From Saccharomonospora amisosensis (lineage in GTDB: Bacteria > Actinomycetota > Actinomycetes > Mycobacteriales > Pseudonocardiaceae), in assembly GCF_011761185.1 (NCBI RefSeq), contig NZ_JAAOYM010000001.1, forward strand, positions 310,001 to 374,000: a DNA stretch of 64,000 nucleotides. Reading direction: 5' to 3'. The notes beneath the pieces were generated by a model. It saw only the letters and a program-made list of their open reading frames with translations. It was not told the origin of the DNA and searched no databases. Of the stretch, positions 8,977-18,184 are shown piece by piece; the first letter of the stretch is position 1; each line of letters opens with the position of its first letter. Position numbers and translations under genes: made by a program.

Positions 8977-9774
8977 GTGCGGCACACTGCGCAGGAGTCA
9001 CCGAGCGTGGTCGGTCGTGTGCTCGGCCTGCTCGGCGCGTTCAGCCCGCAGCGCCCGGTGCTCACCCTGTCGGAGCTGAGCAGACGTGCGGAGCTTCCGC
9101 TGTCCACCGTCCACCGGCTGGTCCGCGAACTCACCGAGCGGGGCGCACTGGAACGGGATGCCGCTGGCGGTTACCGGATCGGGTTGTGGCTGTGGGAGGT
9201 GGCGTCGCTCGCGCCGCACGGCGCCGAACTGCGGGAGAGTGCCCTACCGTTTCTCGAGGACCTGTACGAGGCCACCCACCAGAACGTGCAACTGGCGGTG
9301 CTCGACGGCGTCGAGGTGGTCTACGTCGAGCGCATCTCCGGCAGGCACGCCATCAGGATTCAGTCCAGGGTCGGTGGCAGGCTTCCGGTGCACGCGACGG
9401 GTGTCGGCCTGGTGCTGCTGGCCCACGCGCCGCCGGAGGTGCAGGAGCGCGTGCTCTCGGGGCCGTTGAAGCGGTACTCGCCTCGCACCATCGTTTCCCC
9501 CGCTCAGCTTCGCCATGTGCTCGCTGACGTGCGGCGGGAGGGGTTCGCCGTCAGCGAGGGTCAGATCGAGCTGGACGCGATCTCGGTGGCCGCCCCCGTC
9601 TACGGCGAGAACGACATGGTGGTGGCCGCGATCTCGATCGTGGTGCCGGTGGAAGGTACCGACCCGCGCACGCTGGTTCCCGCCGTGCGTGCCGCCGCAC
9701 GGGGCATCTCCCGGGTGCTCGGAGCCCCACGTGCGCTCCGTGTTGCCGAGGGAATGCATCGCGAGACCGACTAG
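8977..9774 (+). CDS. IclR-family regulator, probably of pobA (PobR-like)
   Basis: This 265-aa protein has an N-terminal winged helix (LTLSELSRRAELPLSTVHRL, residues about 28-60). An IclR effector domain follows (ALPFLEDLYEATHQNVQLAV, then GRLPVHATGVGLVLLAHAP). GTG 8977 is the start. It lies directly upstream of 4-hydroxybenzoate hydroxylase in the same orientation, and in actinobacteria pobA is commonly controlled by an adjacent IclR protein. Hence the inferred role as a hydroxybenzoate-responsive regulator. Confidence 0.85.
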   Translation: MRHTAQESPSVVGRVLGLLGAFSPQRPVLTLSELSRRAELPLSTVHRLVRELTERGALERDAAGGYRIGLWLWEVASLAPHGAELRESALPFLEDLYEATHQNVQLAVLDGVEVVYVERISGRHAIRIQSRVGGRLPVHATGVGLVLLAHAPPEVQERVLSGPLKRYSPRTIVSPAQLRHVLADVRREGFAVSEGQIELDAISVAAPVYGENDMVVAAISIVVPVEGTDPRTLVPAVRAAARGISRVLGAPRALRVAEGMHRETD

Positions 9775-9775
9775 C

Positions 9776-9792
9776 CTTCCACTGAGTGGGAG
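9776..9792. promoter_or_regulatory. palindrome between the IclR gene and pobA
   Basis: CTTCCACT and AGTGGGAG are arranged around a central G at 9784; seven of eight pairs are Watson-Crick and one is T-G. The site starts just after the IclR stop and lies about 70 nt before the pobA start. It may be an IclR operator at the pobA promoter or a small terminator hairpin. Confidence 0.35.
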
Positions 9793-9863
9793 TCGCGGTG
9801 GCCGGGGATGGGGCCGCGGACGCACCCTGTTCGCACTGATTGACGTGTGAGACGGAGGAACCG

Positions 9864-11042
9864 GTGACGGACACCCAGGTTGGCATCATCGGGGCGGGCC
9901 CGGCGGGCCTGCTGCTGTCGTACCTGCTGCACCTGCAAGGCATCGACGCGGTGGTACTCGAGGCCCGCAGCCGCGAATACGTCGAGAAGCGGGTGCGCGC
10001 GGGCGTGTGCGAGCAGCCGACTGTCGACCTGCTGCGCAACATCGGCGTCGGCGCGCGGATGGACGCCGAGGGCATGCCGCATCACGGGCTGTCGTTCCGG
10101 TTCGAAGGTGAGGACCACCGCATCCCGCTGACCGAGCTGACCGGCAAGTGCATCACCGTCTACGGCCAGCAGGAGATCGTGAAGGATCTCATCACCGCGC
10201 ACGTGGACAAGGGGCTGCGGATCGAGTTCGAGGTGTCCGATGTGGTACTGCACGACCTCGAAACCGAACGGCCGCGCGTGACCTACACCGACGCCGACGG
10301 CAACGCTTGCGAACTGATCTGCGCTGCCGTCGCCGGTTGCGACGGCTTCCACGGGGTCAGCAGGCCCTCCATTCCGGAGGGGCAGCTGAAGGTCTACGAC
10401 CACGAATACCCGTTCGCCTGGCTCGGAGTGCTCGCCAAGACCCCGCCCTCACACGAGGAACTGATCTACGCAAGGCACGAGCGCGGCTTCGCGCTGCACA
10501 GCATGCGCTCGCCCGAGCTCACCCGGCTCTATCTGCAGGTCCCGCCAGGGGAGTCGCTCGACAACTGGCCGGACGAGCGCATCTGGTCGGAGTTGCAGCA
10601 GCGGCTGGAGACCAAGGACGGCTTCACCGTGCGGGAGGGGCCCATCCTGGAGAAGAACATCACGCCGATGCGCAGCTTCGTGGTGGAGCCCATGCAGTAC
10701 GGCAGGCTCTTCCTCGCGGGCGACGCGGCCCACATCGTGCCACCCACCGGCGCCAAGGGGATGAACCTCGCGATCGCGGACGTGCGCAACCTCGCCTGGG
10801 CCCTGAAGGCGCTGCTGCAGGTCGGCGACCCTGAGCCAGCGGCGGCCTACTCCGACCGCTGCCTCGACCGGGTGTGGCGAGCCGAGCACTTCTCCTGGTA
10901 CATGACGCAGATGCTGCACGCCGATCCGGGCGCCGATGCCTTCCAGCAGCGACTGCAGCTCTCCCAGTTGCGCTACACCGTGAGGTCCAAGGCCGCGGCG
11001 GGCAGTCTCGCCGAGAACTACGTGGGCCTGCCCTTCAGGTGA
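9864..11042 (+). CDS. pobA: 4-hydroxybenzoate 3-monooxygenase
   Basis: This FAD-dependent aromatic hydroxylase converts 4-hydroxybenzoate to protocatechuate with NAD(P)H and O2, feeding the beta-ketoadipate pathway. It has 392 aa, close to the family length of 394. It shows GAGPAG at residues 10-15, the DG motif CDGFHGVSR, and the second FAD motif GDAAHIVPPTGAKGMN at about 286-301. The substrate region HERGFALHSMRS...RLYLQVP matches PHBH. GTG 9864 has GGAGG at 9854-9858. The pca genes for protocatechuate are not in this window. It converges with gnd, 4 nt apart. Confidence 0.92.
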   Translation: MTDTQVGIIGAGPAGLLLSYLLHLQGIDAVVLEARSREYVEKRVRAGVCEQPTVDLLRNIGVGARMDAEGMPHHGLSFRFEGEDHRIPLTELTGKCITVYGQQEIVKDLITAHVDKGLRIEFEVSDVVLHDLETERPRVTYTDADGNACELICAAVAGCDGFHGVSRPSIPEGQLKVYDHEYPFAWLGVLAKTPPSHEELIYARHERGFALHSMRSPELTRLYLQVPPGESLDNWPDERIWSELQQRLETKDGFTVREGPILEKNITPMRSFVVEPMQYGRLFLAGDAAHIVPPTGAKGMNLAIADVRNLAWALKALLQVGDPEPAAAYSDRCLDRVWRAEHFSWYMTQMLHADPGADAFQQRLQLSQLRYTVRSKAAAGSLAENYVGLPFR

Positions 11043-11046
11043 GCAG

Positions 11047-12495
11047 CTACGGTTGGTCAACGCGGCGCTCGGGCCGCGAGGGCTCGGCCCACTCGGTGTG
11101 GAACGTGCCTTCCTTGTCCACCCGCCGGTAGGTGTGCGCACCGAAGTAGTCACGCTGCGCCTGCACCAGCGCGGCAGGCAGCCGGGGCGCTCGCACGCCG
11201 TCGTAGTAGGCCAGTGCCGTGGAAAGGCCTGGGGTGGGGATGCCGAGCCGCACGGCCGTGGAGACCACCGATCGCCACGCATCCTGCGCTTCTTCCAGCG
11301 CCTTGCGGAACTCACCGCTGGTCAGCAGGGTGGGTTGGGCGGGGTCGGCGGCGAAGGCGGCTCGGATGTCGTCGAGGAACTTCGCACGGATGATGCAGCC
11401 GCCTCGCCAGATCGCGGCCACGGAACCGAGGTCGATGTTCCAGCCGTACTCCTCGCTCGCGGCCCGGATCTGGCCGAAACCCTGGGCGTAGGCCACCACC
11501 TTGGAGGCGTAGAGCGCCTGCTCGACGTCGTCGGCGAAGCGCTGCGCCGACGAGCCCGACAGTGGTGTGCGCGGCGGCCCGGCGAGATCGCGAGCCGCGG
11601 CCCGCAGGACGGCGTGTCCGGAAAGCGACCGCGCGAAGGTGGCCTCGGCGATGCCGCTGATCGGGATGCCGAGGTCCAGCCCGGTCTGCACCGTCCAGCG
11701 GCCCGTGCCCTTCTGTTCGGCCTGATCGGCAACCACGTCGACGAACGGTCTGCCGGTCTCGGCATCGGTGTGTGCGAGCACCTCCGCCGTGATCTCGATC
11801 AGGTAGGAGTCGAGCCGGCCGGTGTTCCAGGTGCGAAACACCTCGGCGATCTGGGCGGGCTCGTAGCCGAGCGCACCACGCAGCAAGTCGAACGACTCGG
11901 CGATGAGCTGCATGTCGGAGTACTCGATGCCGTTGTGCACCATCTTGACGAAGTGGCCGGACCCGTCAGGGCCGATGTGAGCACAGCAGGCAGTGCCGTC
12001 CACTTTCGCGGCGATGTCCTCCAGCAGCGGACCGAGTGTCCGGTATGACTCCGCCGAACCGCCGGGCATGATGCTCGGACCGTGCAGTGCGCCCTCCTCG
12101 CCACCGGACACGCCGGTGCCGACGAAGTGCAGGCCGCGTTCCCGAAGTGCCGCCTCCCGCCGCCTGGTGTCGGCGAAATGCGCGTTGCCCGCGTCGACCA
12201 GCACGTCGCCGGGTTCCAGTAACTCGGCGAACTCGTCGATCACCGCGTCGGTGGCTGCTCCGGCCTTCACCATCACCACGATCTGGCGCGGCCTGCTCAG
12301 CGCCGCTACGAACGCCTCCGCCGAGTAAGCGGGGACGAACTCGCCTTCGGAACCGAACCGATCGACGAGGTCGCGGGTGCGTTGCGGGGTGCGGTTGTGC
12401 ACCGCGACGCGGTAGCCGTGCCGGGCCAAGTTCCGCGCCAGATTGCGGCCCATCACCGCGAGGCCGGTGACTCCGATGCTCGCCTTCTCGCTCAT
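11047..12495 (-). CDS. gnd: 6-phosphogluconate dehydrogenase, decarboxylating
   Basis: This enzyme oxidises 6-phosphogluconate to ribulose 5-phosphate and CO2 while making NADPH (pentose phosphate pathway). It has 482 aa. The N-terminal nucleotide fold reads GVTGLAVMGRNLARN. Catalytic residues lie in GHFVKMVHNGIEYSDMQLI (Lys, His, Asn), and the signature GGCIIRAKFL is present. The C-terminal tail ends FHTEWAEPSRPERRVDQP. ATG 12495 matches the family start; the open frame extends ten codons further upstream. Confidence 0.93.
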   Translation of the reverse strand: MSEKASIGVTGLAVMGRNLARNLARHGYRVAVHNRTPQRTRDLVDRFGSEGEFVPAYSAEAFVAALSRPRQIVVMVKAGAATDAVIDEFAELLEPGDVLVDAGNAHFADTRRREAALRERGLHFVGTGVSGGEEGALHGPSIMPGGSAESYRTLGPLLEDIAAKVDGTACCAHIGPDGSGHFVKMVHNGIEYSDMQLIAESFDLLRGALGYEPAQIAEVFRTWNTGRLDSYLIEITAEVLAHTDAETGRPFVDVVADQAEQKGTGRWTVQTGLDLGIPISGIAEATFARSLSGHAVLRAAARDLAGPPRTPLSGSSAQRFADDVEQALYASKVVAYAQGFGQIRAASEEYGWNIDLGSVAAIWRGGCIIRAKFLDDIRAAFAADPAQPTLLTSGEFRKALEEAQDAWRSVVSTAVRLGIPTPGLSTALAYYDGVRAPRLPAALVQAQRDYFGAHTYRRVDKEGTFHTEWAEPSRPERRVDQP

Positions 12496-12603
12496 GCCCC
12501 GCACCTTACGCTCTGTGCTGATCACCGGCCGCCGAAAGCGTGAAGGCCAACCGGTGAGGCGATTTCTACTCGACGCCCGAAAACGGTAACGTCAACTTCC
12601 GCC

Positions 12604-13473
12604 ATGACCACCACCGTCACCTCCCGCCGCAAGCAGCTCGGCAATGAGCTGCGCCATGCGCGTACCTCCTCTGGTCTTACCCAGCAGCAGGTCGCCGACA
12701 TCCTCGGGTGTACCCAGGGTAAGGTCAACAAGATCGAGTCCGGCTCGGTAGGCGTCAAACTCGGCGACGTGCGGGCGATGCTCGACGCGTTCGGCATCGT
12801 GGGCGACGAGGCCGACACTCTGCTCGGGCTGGCCAGAGCGGCGGCGGGGCAGCGAGGGCACTGGTCGGGTTATCGCTCGGTGGTTCCGCACTGGTTCCGC
12901 ACGTTCACCGATCTGGAGCCCGCAGCGTCGGAGATCATGACATGGCACGGTGAGCGGATTCCCGGCCCATTACAGTCCGAACACTTCATGCTCAAGCAGT
13001 TCACCGAGTTCGGCGCCACCGACGTCACCTCGTTGGTGCGCAACCGGCTCGACCGCAAGGCGGTTTTCGACCAGCAGCAGCCGCCCTACTACCGGTTCAT
13101 CATCAGTGAGGCGGCGTTGCGCAGGGCGCCGGGAGGACATGCGCCCGCGGTGATGCTTGATCAACTCGAGCACATGCTGGAACTGGAGCGGCGGCAGCGG
13201 GTTTACGTGCACGTGTTGCCGTTCGACGCGAAGCTCGCCGCCGTTCCGAACGACTTCACCATCATGCGGTTTCCGGACCGTACCCGGGATTTCGTCTACA
13301 TCGAGCACTCGGCGGGCGGGCTCTACCTCGACGACGTCAAGGACTTCCAGATCTTCGTCGATGCGTGGGACCGGCTGCGTGGTGCGGCGTTGGAACGCCA
13401 GGAGACGAGGCAGTTCTTCAAGCAACTGGCTGAGGAGTACCGCGACGTGCTCAATTCCGAGCCCGCGGGCTAG
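12604..13473 (+). CDS. XRE-family regulator with DUF5753 (Scr1/WhiJ-like)
   Basis: This 289-aa protein has an N-terminal Cro/C1 helix-turn-helix (TSSGLTQQQVADILGCTQGK, about residues 20-60). A long C-terminal DUF5753 domain follows, containing the family-typical ERIPGPLQSE, RQRVYVHVLPF and FTIMRFPD segments. In Streptomyces such proteins (WhiJ/AbaA-like, Scr1) are paired with a small DUF397 protein and act in development or antibiotic control. A DUF397 gene lies 430 bp downstream. A TAACGT box at about 12586 could be its -10 element. Confidence 0.85.
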   Translation: MTTTVTSRRKQLGNELRHARTSSGLTQQQVADILGCTQGKVNKIESGSVGVKLGDVRAMLDAFGIVGDEADTLLGLARAAAGQRGHWSGYRSVVPHWFRTFTDLEPAASEIMTWHGERIPGPLQSEHFMLKQFTEFGATDVTSLVRNRLDRKAVFDQQQPPYYRFIISEAALRRAPGGHAPAVMLDQLEHMLELERRQRVYVHVLPFDAKLAAVPNDFTIMRFPDRTRDFVYIEHSAGGLYLDDVKDFQIFVDAWDRLRGAALERQETRQFFKQLAEEYRDVLNSEPAG

Positions 13474-13664
13474 GCGAGGCTGTGCTGGTAGAGGTAGCGC
13501 AGCGCGAAGGAGTCGTCGACCGGAGACGGTGAGGTTGACTGCCTGGGTTTCGTCCGCCTGCGCAGACTGAGTCGGGTTCGGCGACCACGGTTGGCTGGTT
13601 CGATCTCCGCTGTGCGACCGGACGGCTCGGTCAGCGCCCGCTCCACGTCGAGTCGTACGGCCAT
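13470..13664 (-). CDS. small basic hypothetical protein between XRE and DUF397 genes
   Basis: This is a 64-aa frame on the opposite strand. ATG 13664 is preceded by GGAG at a 5-nt spacing; a GTG two codons earlier is also possible. The middle is Arg/Ser rich (NRGRRTRLSLRRRTK) and the tail is DDSFALRYLYQHSLA. Its stop overlaps the XRE stop by 4 nt. I do not recognise a family. Its position inside the XRE-DUF397 locus and its ribosome site argue that it is real. A chance frame cannot be excluded. Confidence 0.4.
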   Translation of the reverse strand: MAVRLDVERALTEPSGRTAEIEPANRGRRTRLSLRRRTKPRQSTSPSPVDDSFALRYLYQHSLA

Positions 13665-13744
13665 CGTCACTCCAACCCCCGGCGCTGTTGCCGATCTCTC
13701 ACGGATCGACCCCCGCTACCATTCAAGATCACCATACCGATAGT

Positions 13745-13768
13745 AATAATCTTAGTCTGAGAATAATC
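13745..13768. promoter_or_regulatory. AT-rich direct repeats upstream of the DUF397 gene
   Basis: AATAATC occurs at 13745-13751 and again at 13762-13768, 17 bp apart. They lie in a stretch (about 13730-13770) that is far more AT-rich than the rest of the window. It lies between the small minus-strand ORF and the DUF397 gene and could hold promoters for both or binding sites for the XRE protein. Confidence 0.35.
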
Positions 13769-13904
13769 ACGCTGTCGAGCCGACGAGTCGCATGTCCCAC
13801 GGATGGCGGCATTCCTTTGTCGGATCGGCGCTCGGGCGCGGGAAATGTGTGACTACTGACACACTGGTTCGCGCGTCCCGAAACCGGGGCACGGAGGTAT
13901 TGCC

Positions 13905-14156
13905 ATGGCCGATTATCCCCCGCGAGGGGATTATGATCCGGCAGCCGCCGCGGACATGTTCGACGCGACGGCCTGGCAGAAGTCGTTCGCCAGCGAACCC
14001 AACGGCGGCAACTGCGTCGAGGTGAATCTGAGCCGGGGCAGAGTGGGTGTGCGGGACACGAAGCTGCCGGACAGTCCCGTGCTGGTCTTCGACGCGGCCG
14101 AGTGGCAGGCGTTCCTCGTCGCGGTCAAGGCCGGGCAGTTCGACCTGCCCGGCTAG
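13905..14156 (+). CDS. DUF397 family small protein
   Basis: This 83-aa acidic protein has the DUF397 pattern: WQKSFASEPNGGNCVEVNLS near residues 25-45, then VGVRDTKLPDSPVLVFDAAE, WQAFLVAVKAG. ATG 13905 has GGAGGT upstream. DUF397 proteins typically pair with XRE/DUF5753 regulators and are proposed to act as their antagonists, in a toxin-antitoxin-like or developmental switch. The partner here would be the gene at 12604. Confidence 0.85.
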   Translation: MADYPPRGDYDPAAAADMFDATAWQKSFASEPNGGNCVEVNLSRGRVGVRDTKLPDSPVLVFDAAEWQAFLVAVKAGQFDLPG

Positions 14157-14218
14157 CCGCCGTCCCGCCGTCGGCCCGGCCGGATCACCGCGCCGACCGG
14201 ATGTGGCCTAGACTGTAG

Positions 14219-14306
14219 TCGGACCCCCGCGGCGTCCACCCTGTGAACCTCCCCAGGGCCGGAAGGCAGCAAGGATAAGCAGGCTCTGGCGGGTGCGGGG
14301 GTCCCC
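14219..14306 (+). ncRNA. ffs: signal recognition particle RNA, small bacterial type
   Basis: The region folds as one long hairpin. GGACCCCC (14221-14228) pairs with GGGGGTCC (14297-14304), and the apex holds the universal SRP motif around GGAAGGCAGCAAGG with AGGGCC and GGCTCT flanks. Four T residues follow as terminator. It is about 88 nt, and its place just upstream of dnaX is the standard actinobacterial location. The RNA binds Ffh and targets membrane proteins to FtsY/SecYEG. Confidence 0.93.
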
Positions 14307-14375
14307 TTTTGTGTTCGGCTTGTGTTCGGCGGGGAGCAGGGCGGAACCGTCGGAGGTTGGCGGTACTCTCGCGGC

Positions 14376-16421
14376 GTGGCACTAGCGCTGTACCGCAAGT
14401 ACCGGCCAGCGACCTTCGCCGAGGTCGTCGGACAGGAGCACGTCACGGAACCGCTGCGCACCGCGCTCGCCGCCAACCGCATCAACCACGCCTACCTGTT
14501 CTCCGGCCCGCGTGGTTGCGGCAAGACCTCAAGCGCTCGCATCATGGCCCGCTCGCTGAACTGCGTGGAGGGGCCGACACCGGACCCGTGCGGCAAGTGC
14601 GAGCCGTGCAGGGCGCTGGCTCCGGAGGGACCGGGCAGCGTGGACGTCACCGAACTCGACGCCGCCAGCCACGGTGGGGTCGACGACGCGCGGGACCTGC
14701 GTGACCGGGCGTTCTACGCGCCCGCCGAGTCACGCTACCGGGTGTTCATCATCGACGAGGCGCACATGGTCACCCCGCAGGGGTTCAATGCGTTGCTCAA
14801 GATCGTCGAAGAGCCACCGGAACACCTGATCTTCATCTTCGCGACGACGGAACCGGACAAGGTGCTGCCCACCATCCGGTCGCGCACCCATCACTATCCG
14901 TTCCGGCTGATTCCGCCGAGCGCGATGCGGGAGTTGCTGGAACGCAACGTCGCCGCCGAGGGCGTCGCCGTGGAGCCCGCGGTGTTCCCGCTGGTCATCA
15001 GGGCAGGCGGCGGCTCGGCCCGTGACACGCAGTCCGTGCTCGACCAACTGCTGGCGGGCGCTGGTCCCGAGGGGGTGACCTACGAGCGTGCGGTGGCGCT
15101 GCTCGGTGTCACCGATGTCGCGCTGATCGACGCGATGGTGGATGCCCTTGCCGCCGACGACGCCAAGAACGTCTTCGCCACCATCGACCGGCTGGCCGAG
15201 GCTGGGCACGACCCGCGCCGGTTCGCCAGCGACCTGCTCGACCGGATACGGGATCTGATTCTGCTGCGCTCGGTGCCGGACGCGGCGACGTCGGGGATGG
15301 TCTCGGCCCCCGACGAGCAGATCGAGCGGATGGTCGGGCAGGCGGAGCGGCTGAAGCCGGGCACACTGACGCGCTACGCGGAGATCCTCCACAACGGCCT
15401 GCTGGAGATGCGTGGCGCCACGGCACCCCGGCTGCTGCTCGAATTGCTGAGTGCACGGATGCTGCTGCCCGAGGTCTCCGACGACGAGGGGTCGATGCTG
15501 CAACGGCTGGAACGGCTGGAACGGCGGGTCACGGTAGCGGCCGTGCCCACCGAGGATCCGGACCGGGGCCAGGACAGTCGGGGCCAGGACCACCTGCCGC
15601 AACCGCCACGGCAACCGCCGCAGGCAAGCAGGCCAGCACAACCACAGCCACAACCACAGCGGTCGTTCGAGCGGCCGTCCCAGCGCGCCGCCGCCAAGCC
15701 GGGTCATGAACCCGCCGCCACGGAGGCAACGGGAGAGCAGGCCGCACCGGAGGCCGCCCACACGCAACCGCGACCGGACGCGGCTGCCGAATCCACCCGT
15801 AGCGGGGTGGACGCCGCTGGGCTCCGGCAGTGCTGGCCACAGGTGCTGGCGGCGGTGCGCAAGCTCAGCCGCAGTACCGAGGCCCTGCTGACCGGCGCCG
15901 CTGTGCACGACGTGGAGGGCTCCACCGTGGTGCTCACGCACACGGCCGAGCCGTTGGTGCGGCGGCTTTCGGAGCAGCGCAACGTGGAGTGCATCGCCAC
16001 GGCGCTCGGCCAGGTGCTCTCCGGCGAGTGGACGGTGCGTTGCCTGCACGCTGGGGCGGCGAAGTCGCGGCCGAAACCGGACGCCGCCGCGCAGCAGCCC
16101 GCCGTGACGCGGCAGCAGAGGGAACGCTCGCGGCCAGGCCCCGAACAGCCGCGGTCACAGTCGCCGTCGCAGTCAGCCCGCCGACCGGAGCCGCAGCCGG
16201 CAGAGGAGCGGCTGCGCGGCAGGCCCACCCAGCCCACCTCGGAACCCGACATTCCACTACCCCCGGAGCCGGAGGACGAAGAGGAGCCGTACCCGCCCGC
16301 CGCCACGGCGGAGCGTGGCGCGGAACAGCCCTACGGCGACACCGAGGCGGACAGTGCGGACCCGGACGCCCGCGCGCACCGGTTGATCTCCGACCATCTC
16401 GGGGCGCGGCCGCTGGACTGA
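14376..16421 (+). CDS. dnaX: DNA polymerase III subunits gamma and tau
   Basis: This is the clamp-loader ATPase of the replicase, 681 aa. Residues 44-51 are Walker A GPRGCGKT, zinc ligands are C63, C72, C75 and C78, and 127-130 is DEAH. The FATTEPDKVLPTIRSRTHHY segment is the sensor 1/SRC region. A long Pro/Gln-rich linker and C-terminal tau-like domain follow (from about residue 390). GTG 14376 gives MALALYRKYRPATF, matching other actinobacterial starts; upstream in-frame codons are not conserved. I saw no A-rich slippery site for a gamma frameshift. Confidence 0.93.
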   Translation: MALALYRKYRPATFAEVVGQEHVTEPLRTALAANRINHAYLFSGPRGCGKTSSARIMARSLNCVEGPTPDPCGKCEPCRALAPEGPGSVDVTELDAASHGGVDDARDLRDRAFYAPAESRYRVFIIDEAHMVTPQGFNALLKIVEEPPEHLIFIFATTEPDKVLPTIRSRTHHYPFRLIPPSAMRELLERNVAAEGVAVEPAVFPLVIRAGGGSARDTQSVLDQLLAGAGPEGVTYERAVALLGVTDVALIDAMVDALAADDAKNVFATIDRLAEAGHDPRRFASDLLDRIRDLILLRSVPDAATSGMVSAPDEQIERMVGQAERLKPGTLTRYAEILHNGLLEMRGATAPRLLLELLSARMLLPEVSDDEGSMLQRLERLERRVTVAAVPTEDPDRGQDSRGQDHLPQPPRQPPQASRPAQPQPQPQRSFERPSQRAAAKPGHEPAATEATGEQAAPEAAHTQPRPDAAAESTRSGVDAAGLRQCWPQVLAAVRKLSRSTEALLTGAAVHDVEGSTVVLTHTAEPLVRRLSEQRNVECIATALGQVLSGEWTVRCLHAGAAKSRPKPDAAAQQPAVTRQQRERSRPGPEQPRSQSPSQSARRPEPQPAEERLRGRPTQPTSEPDIPLPPEPEDEEEPYPPAATAERGAEQPYGDTEADSADPDARAHRLISDHLGARPLD

Positions 16422-16516
16422 ACGCGACGCCACCGCACGGTGTACGTGGTGCGGGGCGGCGCTGCGACTAGGCTGGACAGCACTGCAACCAAGCGATCGG
16501 ATCGGAAAGCCTCATC

Positions 16517-16876
16517 ATGGTGCAACCCGGCGGCGGAATGCCCGACATGCAGCAGATCCTGCAGCAGGCGCAGAAGATGCAGGAGCAGCTCGTCACGGCG
16601 CAACAGGAGCTGGCGGAGGCAGAGGTGACCGGCACGTCCGGTGGCGGGCTCGTGACCGCGACCGTCACCGGCGGCCTGGAACTGAAGAACCTCACCATCG
16701 ACCCCAAGATCGTCGATCCTGATGACACGGAGACGCTGGCCGATCTGGTGGTCGCCGCCGTGCGCGACGCGACGCACAACGCGCAGAAACTCACCGAGGA
16801 GAAGCTGGGACCGCTCGCGGGTGGTCTCGGCGGGGGCATGCCCGACCTGGGCGGCCTCGGGCTTCCCGGACAGTAG
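16517..16876 (+). CDS. YbaB/EbfC nucleoid-associated protein
   Basis: This 119-aa DNA-binding protein of the YbaB/EbfC family forms tweezer-like dimers. An N-terminal helix is rich in Gln ([20 protein letters not shown]), then comes [20 protein letters not shown], then a C-terminal helix. The Gly-rich tail ([18 protein letters not shown]) is typical of actinobacterial copies. It lies between dnaX and recR, the conserved order in most bacteria, and only 1 nt separates its stop from the recR start. Confidence 0.92.
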   Translation: MVQPGGGMPDMQQILQQAQKMQEQLVTAQQELAEAEVTGTSGGGLVTATVTGGLELKNLTIDPKIVDPDDTETLADLVVAAVRDATHNAQKLTEEKLGPLAGGLGGGMPDLGGLGLPGQ

Positions 16877-16877
16877 C

Positions 16878-17474
16878 TTGTACGAAGGCGTCGTTCAGGA
16901 CCTGATCGATGAGCTGGGGCGGCTGCCCGGCATCGGTCCCAAGAGCGCGCAGCGCATCGCCTTTCATCTGCTCGCGACCGATCCCGCCGACCTCGCGCGG
17001 CTGCAGGACGTGCTCGGCAGGGTGCGGGAGGGTGTGCGGTTCTGCGACACCTGCGGCAACGTCTCCGAGAACGAGCGCTGCCGAATCTGTTCCGACCTCA
17101 GGCGGGACTCCTCTCTGCTGTGTGTCGTCGAGGAGCCGAAGGACGTACTCGCGGTCGAGCGCACCCGCGAGTACCGGGGCCGCTACCACGTGCTTGGTGG
17201 AGCACTCGATCCGTTGTCGGGTGTCGGCCCGGACCAACTACGCATCAGGGAACTGCTGGCCAGGATCGGCGCCGAAGAGGTCTCCGAGGTCATCATCGCG
17301 ACCGATCCGAACACCGAGGGTGAGGCGACGGCGACCTACCTGGTCCGCATGCTGCGTGACTTTCCCGGGTTGACCGTCACACGGCTGGCTTCCGGCCTAC
17401 CGATGGGCGGTGACCTGGAGTTCGCCGACGAGTTGACGCTCGGCCGCGCGCTCTCCGGCCGCCGTGCGCTCTGA
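16878..17474 (+). CDS. recR: recombination mediator RecR
   Basis: RecR works with RecO/RecF to load RecA at gaps. It has 198 aa. A helix-hairpin-helix ([17 protein letters not shown], residues 16-32) is followed by a zinc finger with C56, C59, C68 and C71. A Toprim domain has [14 protein letters not shown] and [17 protein letters not shown] 16878 is chosen because it starts the conserved [17 protein letters not shown]; the frame upstream overlaps ybaB. Translation is probably coupled to ybaB. Confidence 0.93.
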   Translation: MYEGVVQDLIDELGRLPGIGPKSAQRIAFHLLATDPADLARLQDVLGRVREGVRFCDTCGNVSENERCRICSDLRRDSSLLCVVEEPKDVLAVERTREYRGRYHVLGGALDPLSGVGPDQLRIRELLARIGAEEVSEVIIATDPNTEGEATATYLVRMLRDFPGLTVTRLASGLPMGGDLEFADELTLGRALSGRRAL

Positions 17475-18054
17475 GCGAGCCGACGCGGACCTCCTCGCGG
17501 AGTCCGTGCTCGCGGCACCGCCGAGGCTGGGTTCGGTGCGGGTGCTCGCCATCGACGGTCCCTCGGGGGCAGGCAAGTCGACGCTCGCTCGCGACGTGGT
17601 GTGCGTGCTGCGCACCTCCGGTGTCACGGTCGCGATGGTGAGCACCGACGACTTCGCGACGTGGGATGTGCCGGTCGCCTGGTGGCCCAGACTCGTCGAC
17701 GGGGTGCTCGAACCATTCGCGGCGGGTCGTGCCTGCGGCTATCGCAGGATGGACTGGACCGGCGGCGTGCCGCGGCTCGGTGAGTGGGTGCGGGTGCCGG
17801 TGCCCGACGTGCTCGTGCTGGAGGGCGTCTCGGCGGGGAGGGCGTCGGTGCGGCGCCGACTTTCCGCGCTGTGCTGGGTCGGCGGCCCACGACCGGCGGA
17901 AAGGCTCGAGCGGGCGGTCGCGCGGGACGGTGAGTCAGCCAGATCACGACTGCGGGATTGGCAGCGGTTCGAGCACGGTTGGTTCGCCGTCGACCGAACA
18001 GCCCACAACGCGGATCGCGCGATTGGCCTAGTCCAGTCCGAACGGGCGCGGTGA
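17464..18054 (+). CDS. uridine kinase-like P-loop NTPase
   Basis: This 196-aa protein has a Walker A motif [11 protein letters not shown] at about residues 30-40 and the base [22 protein letters not shown] matches the Walker-B-like EGV segment of uridine/pantothenate kinases. It overlaps the end of recR by 11 nt, so it is probably co-transcribed. The substrate cannot be told from sequence; (d)NMP or nucleoside phosphorylation is the best guess. Confidence 0.75.
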   Translation: MRSERADADLLAESVLAAPPRLGSVRVLAIDGPSGAGKSTLARDVVCVLRTSGVTVAMVSTDDFATWDVPVAWWPRLVDGVLEPFAAGRACGYRRMDWTGGVPRLGEWVRVPVPDVLVLEGVSAGRASVRRRLSALCWVGGPRPAERLERAVARDGESARSRLRDWQRFEHGWFAVDRTAHNADRAIGLVQSERAR

Positions 18055-18184
18055 CGAACCCCTCATTGGTTACACAGTGTCGCTGTGCGTTGGTGAATTC
18101 ACGCCATGGTCCGGTCCTGTGTAGCCGGATCGTAACTTTGGGGTCTTAAGTAAGCGAGCGATAACAGCTAGGGTCTCCCACCAA

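Noticed and set aside
15574-15670. CAACCGCCACGG/CAACCACAG short repeats
   Set aside because: They encode the Pro/Gln-rich linker of DnaX and are not a CRISPR or regulatory repeat.
14376-16421. programmed frameshift in dnaX
   Set aside because: No A-rich slippery heptamer with a following hairpin was seen; the linker is Pro/Gln coding only.
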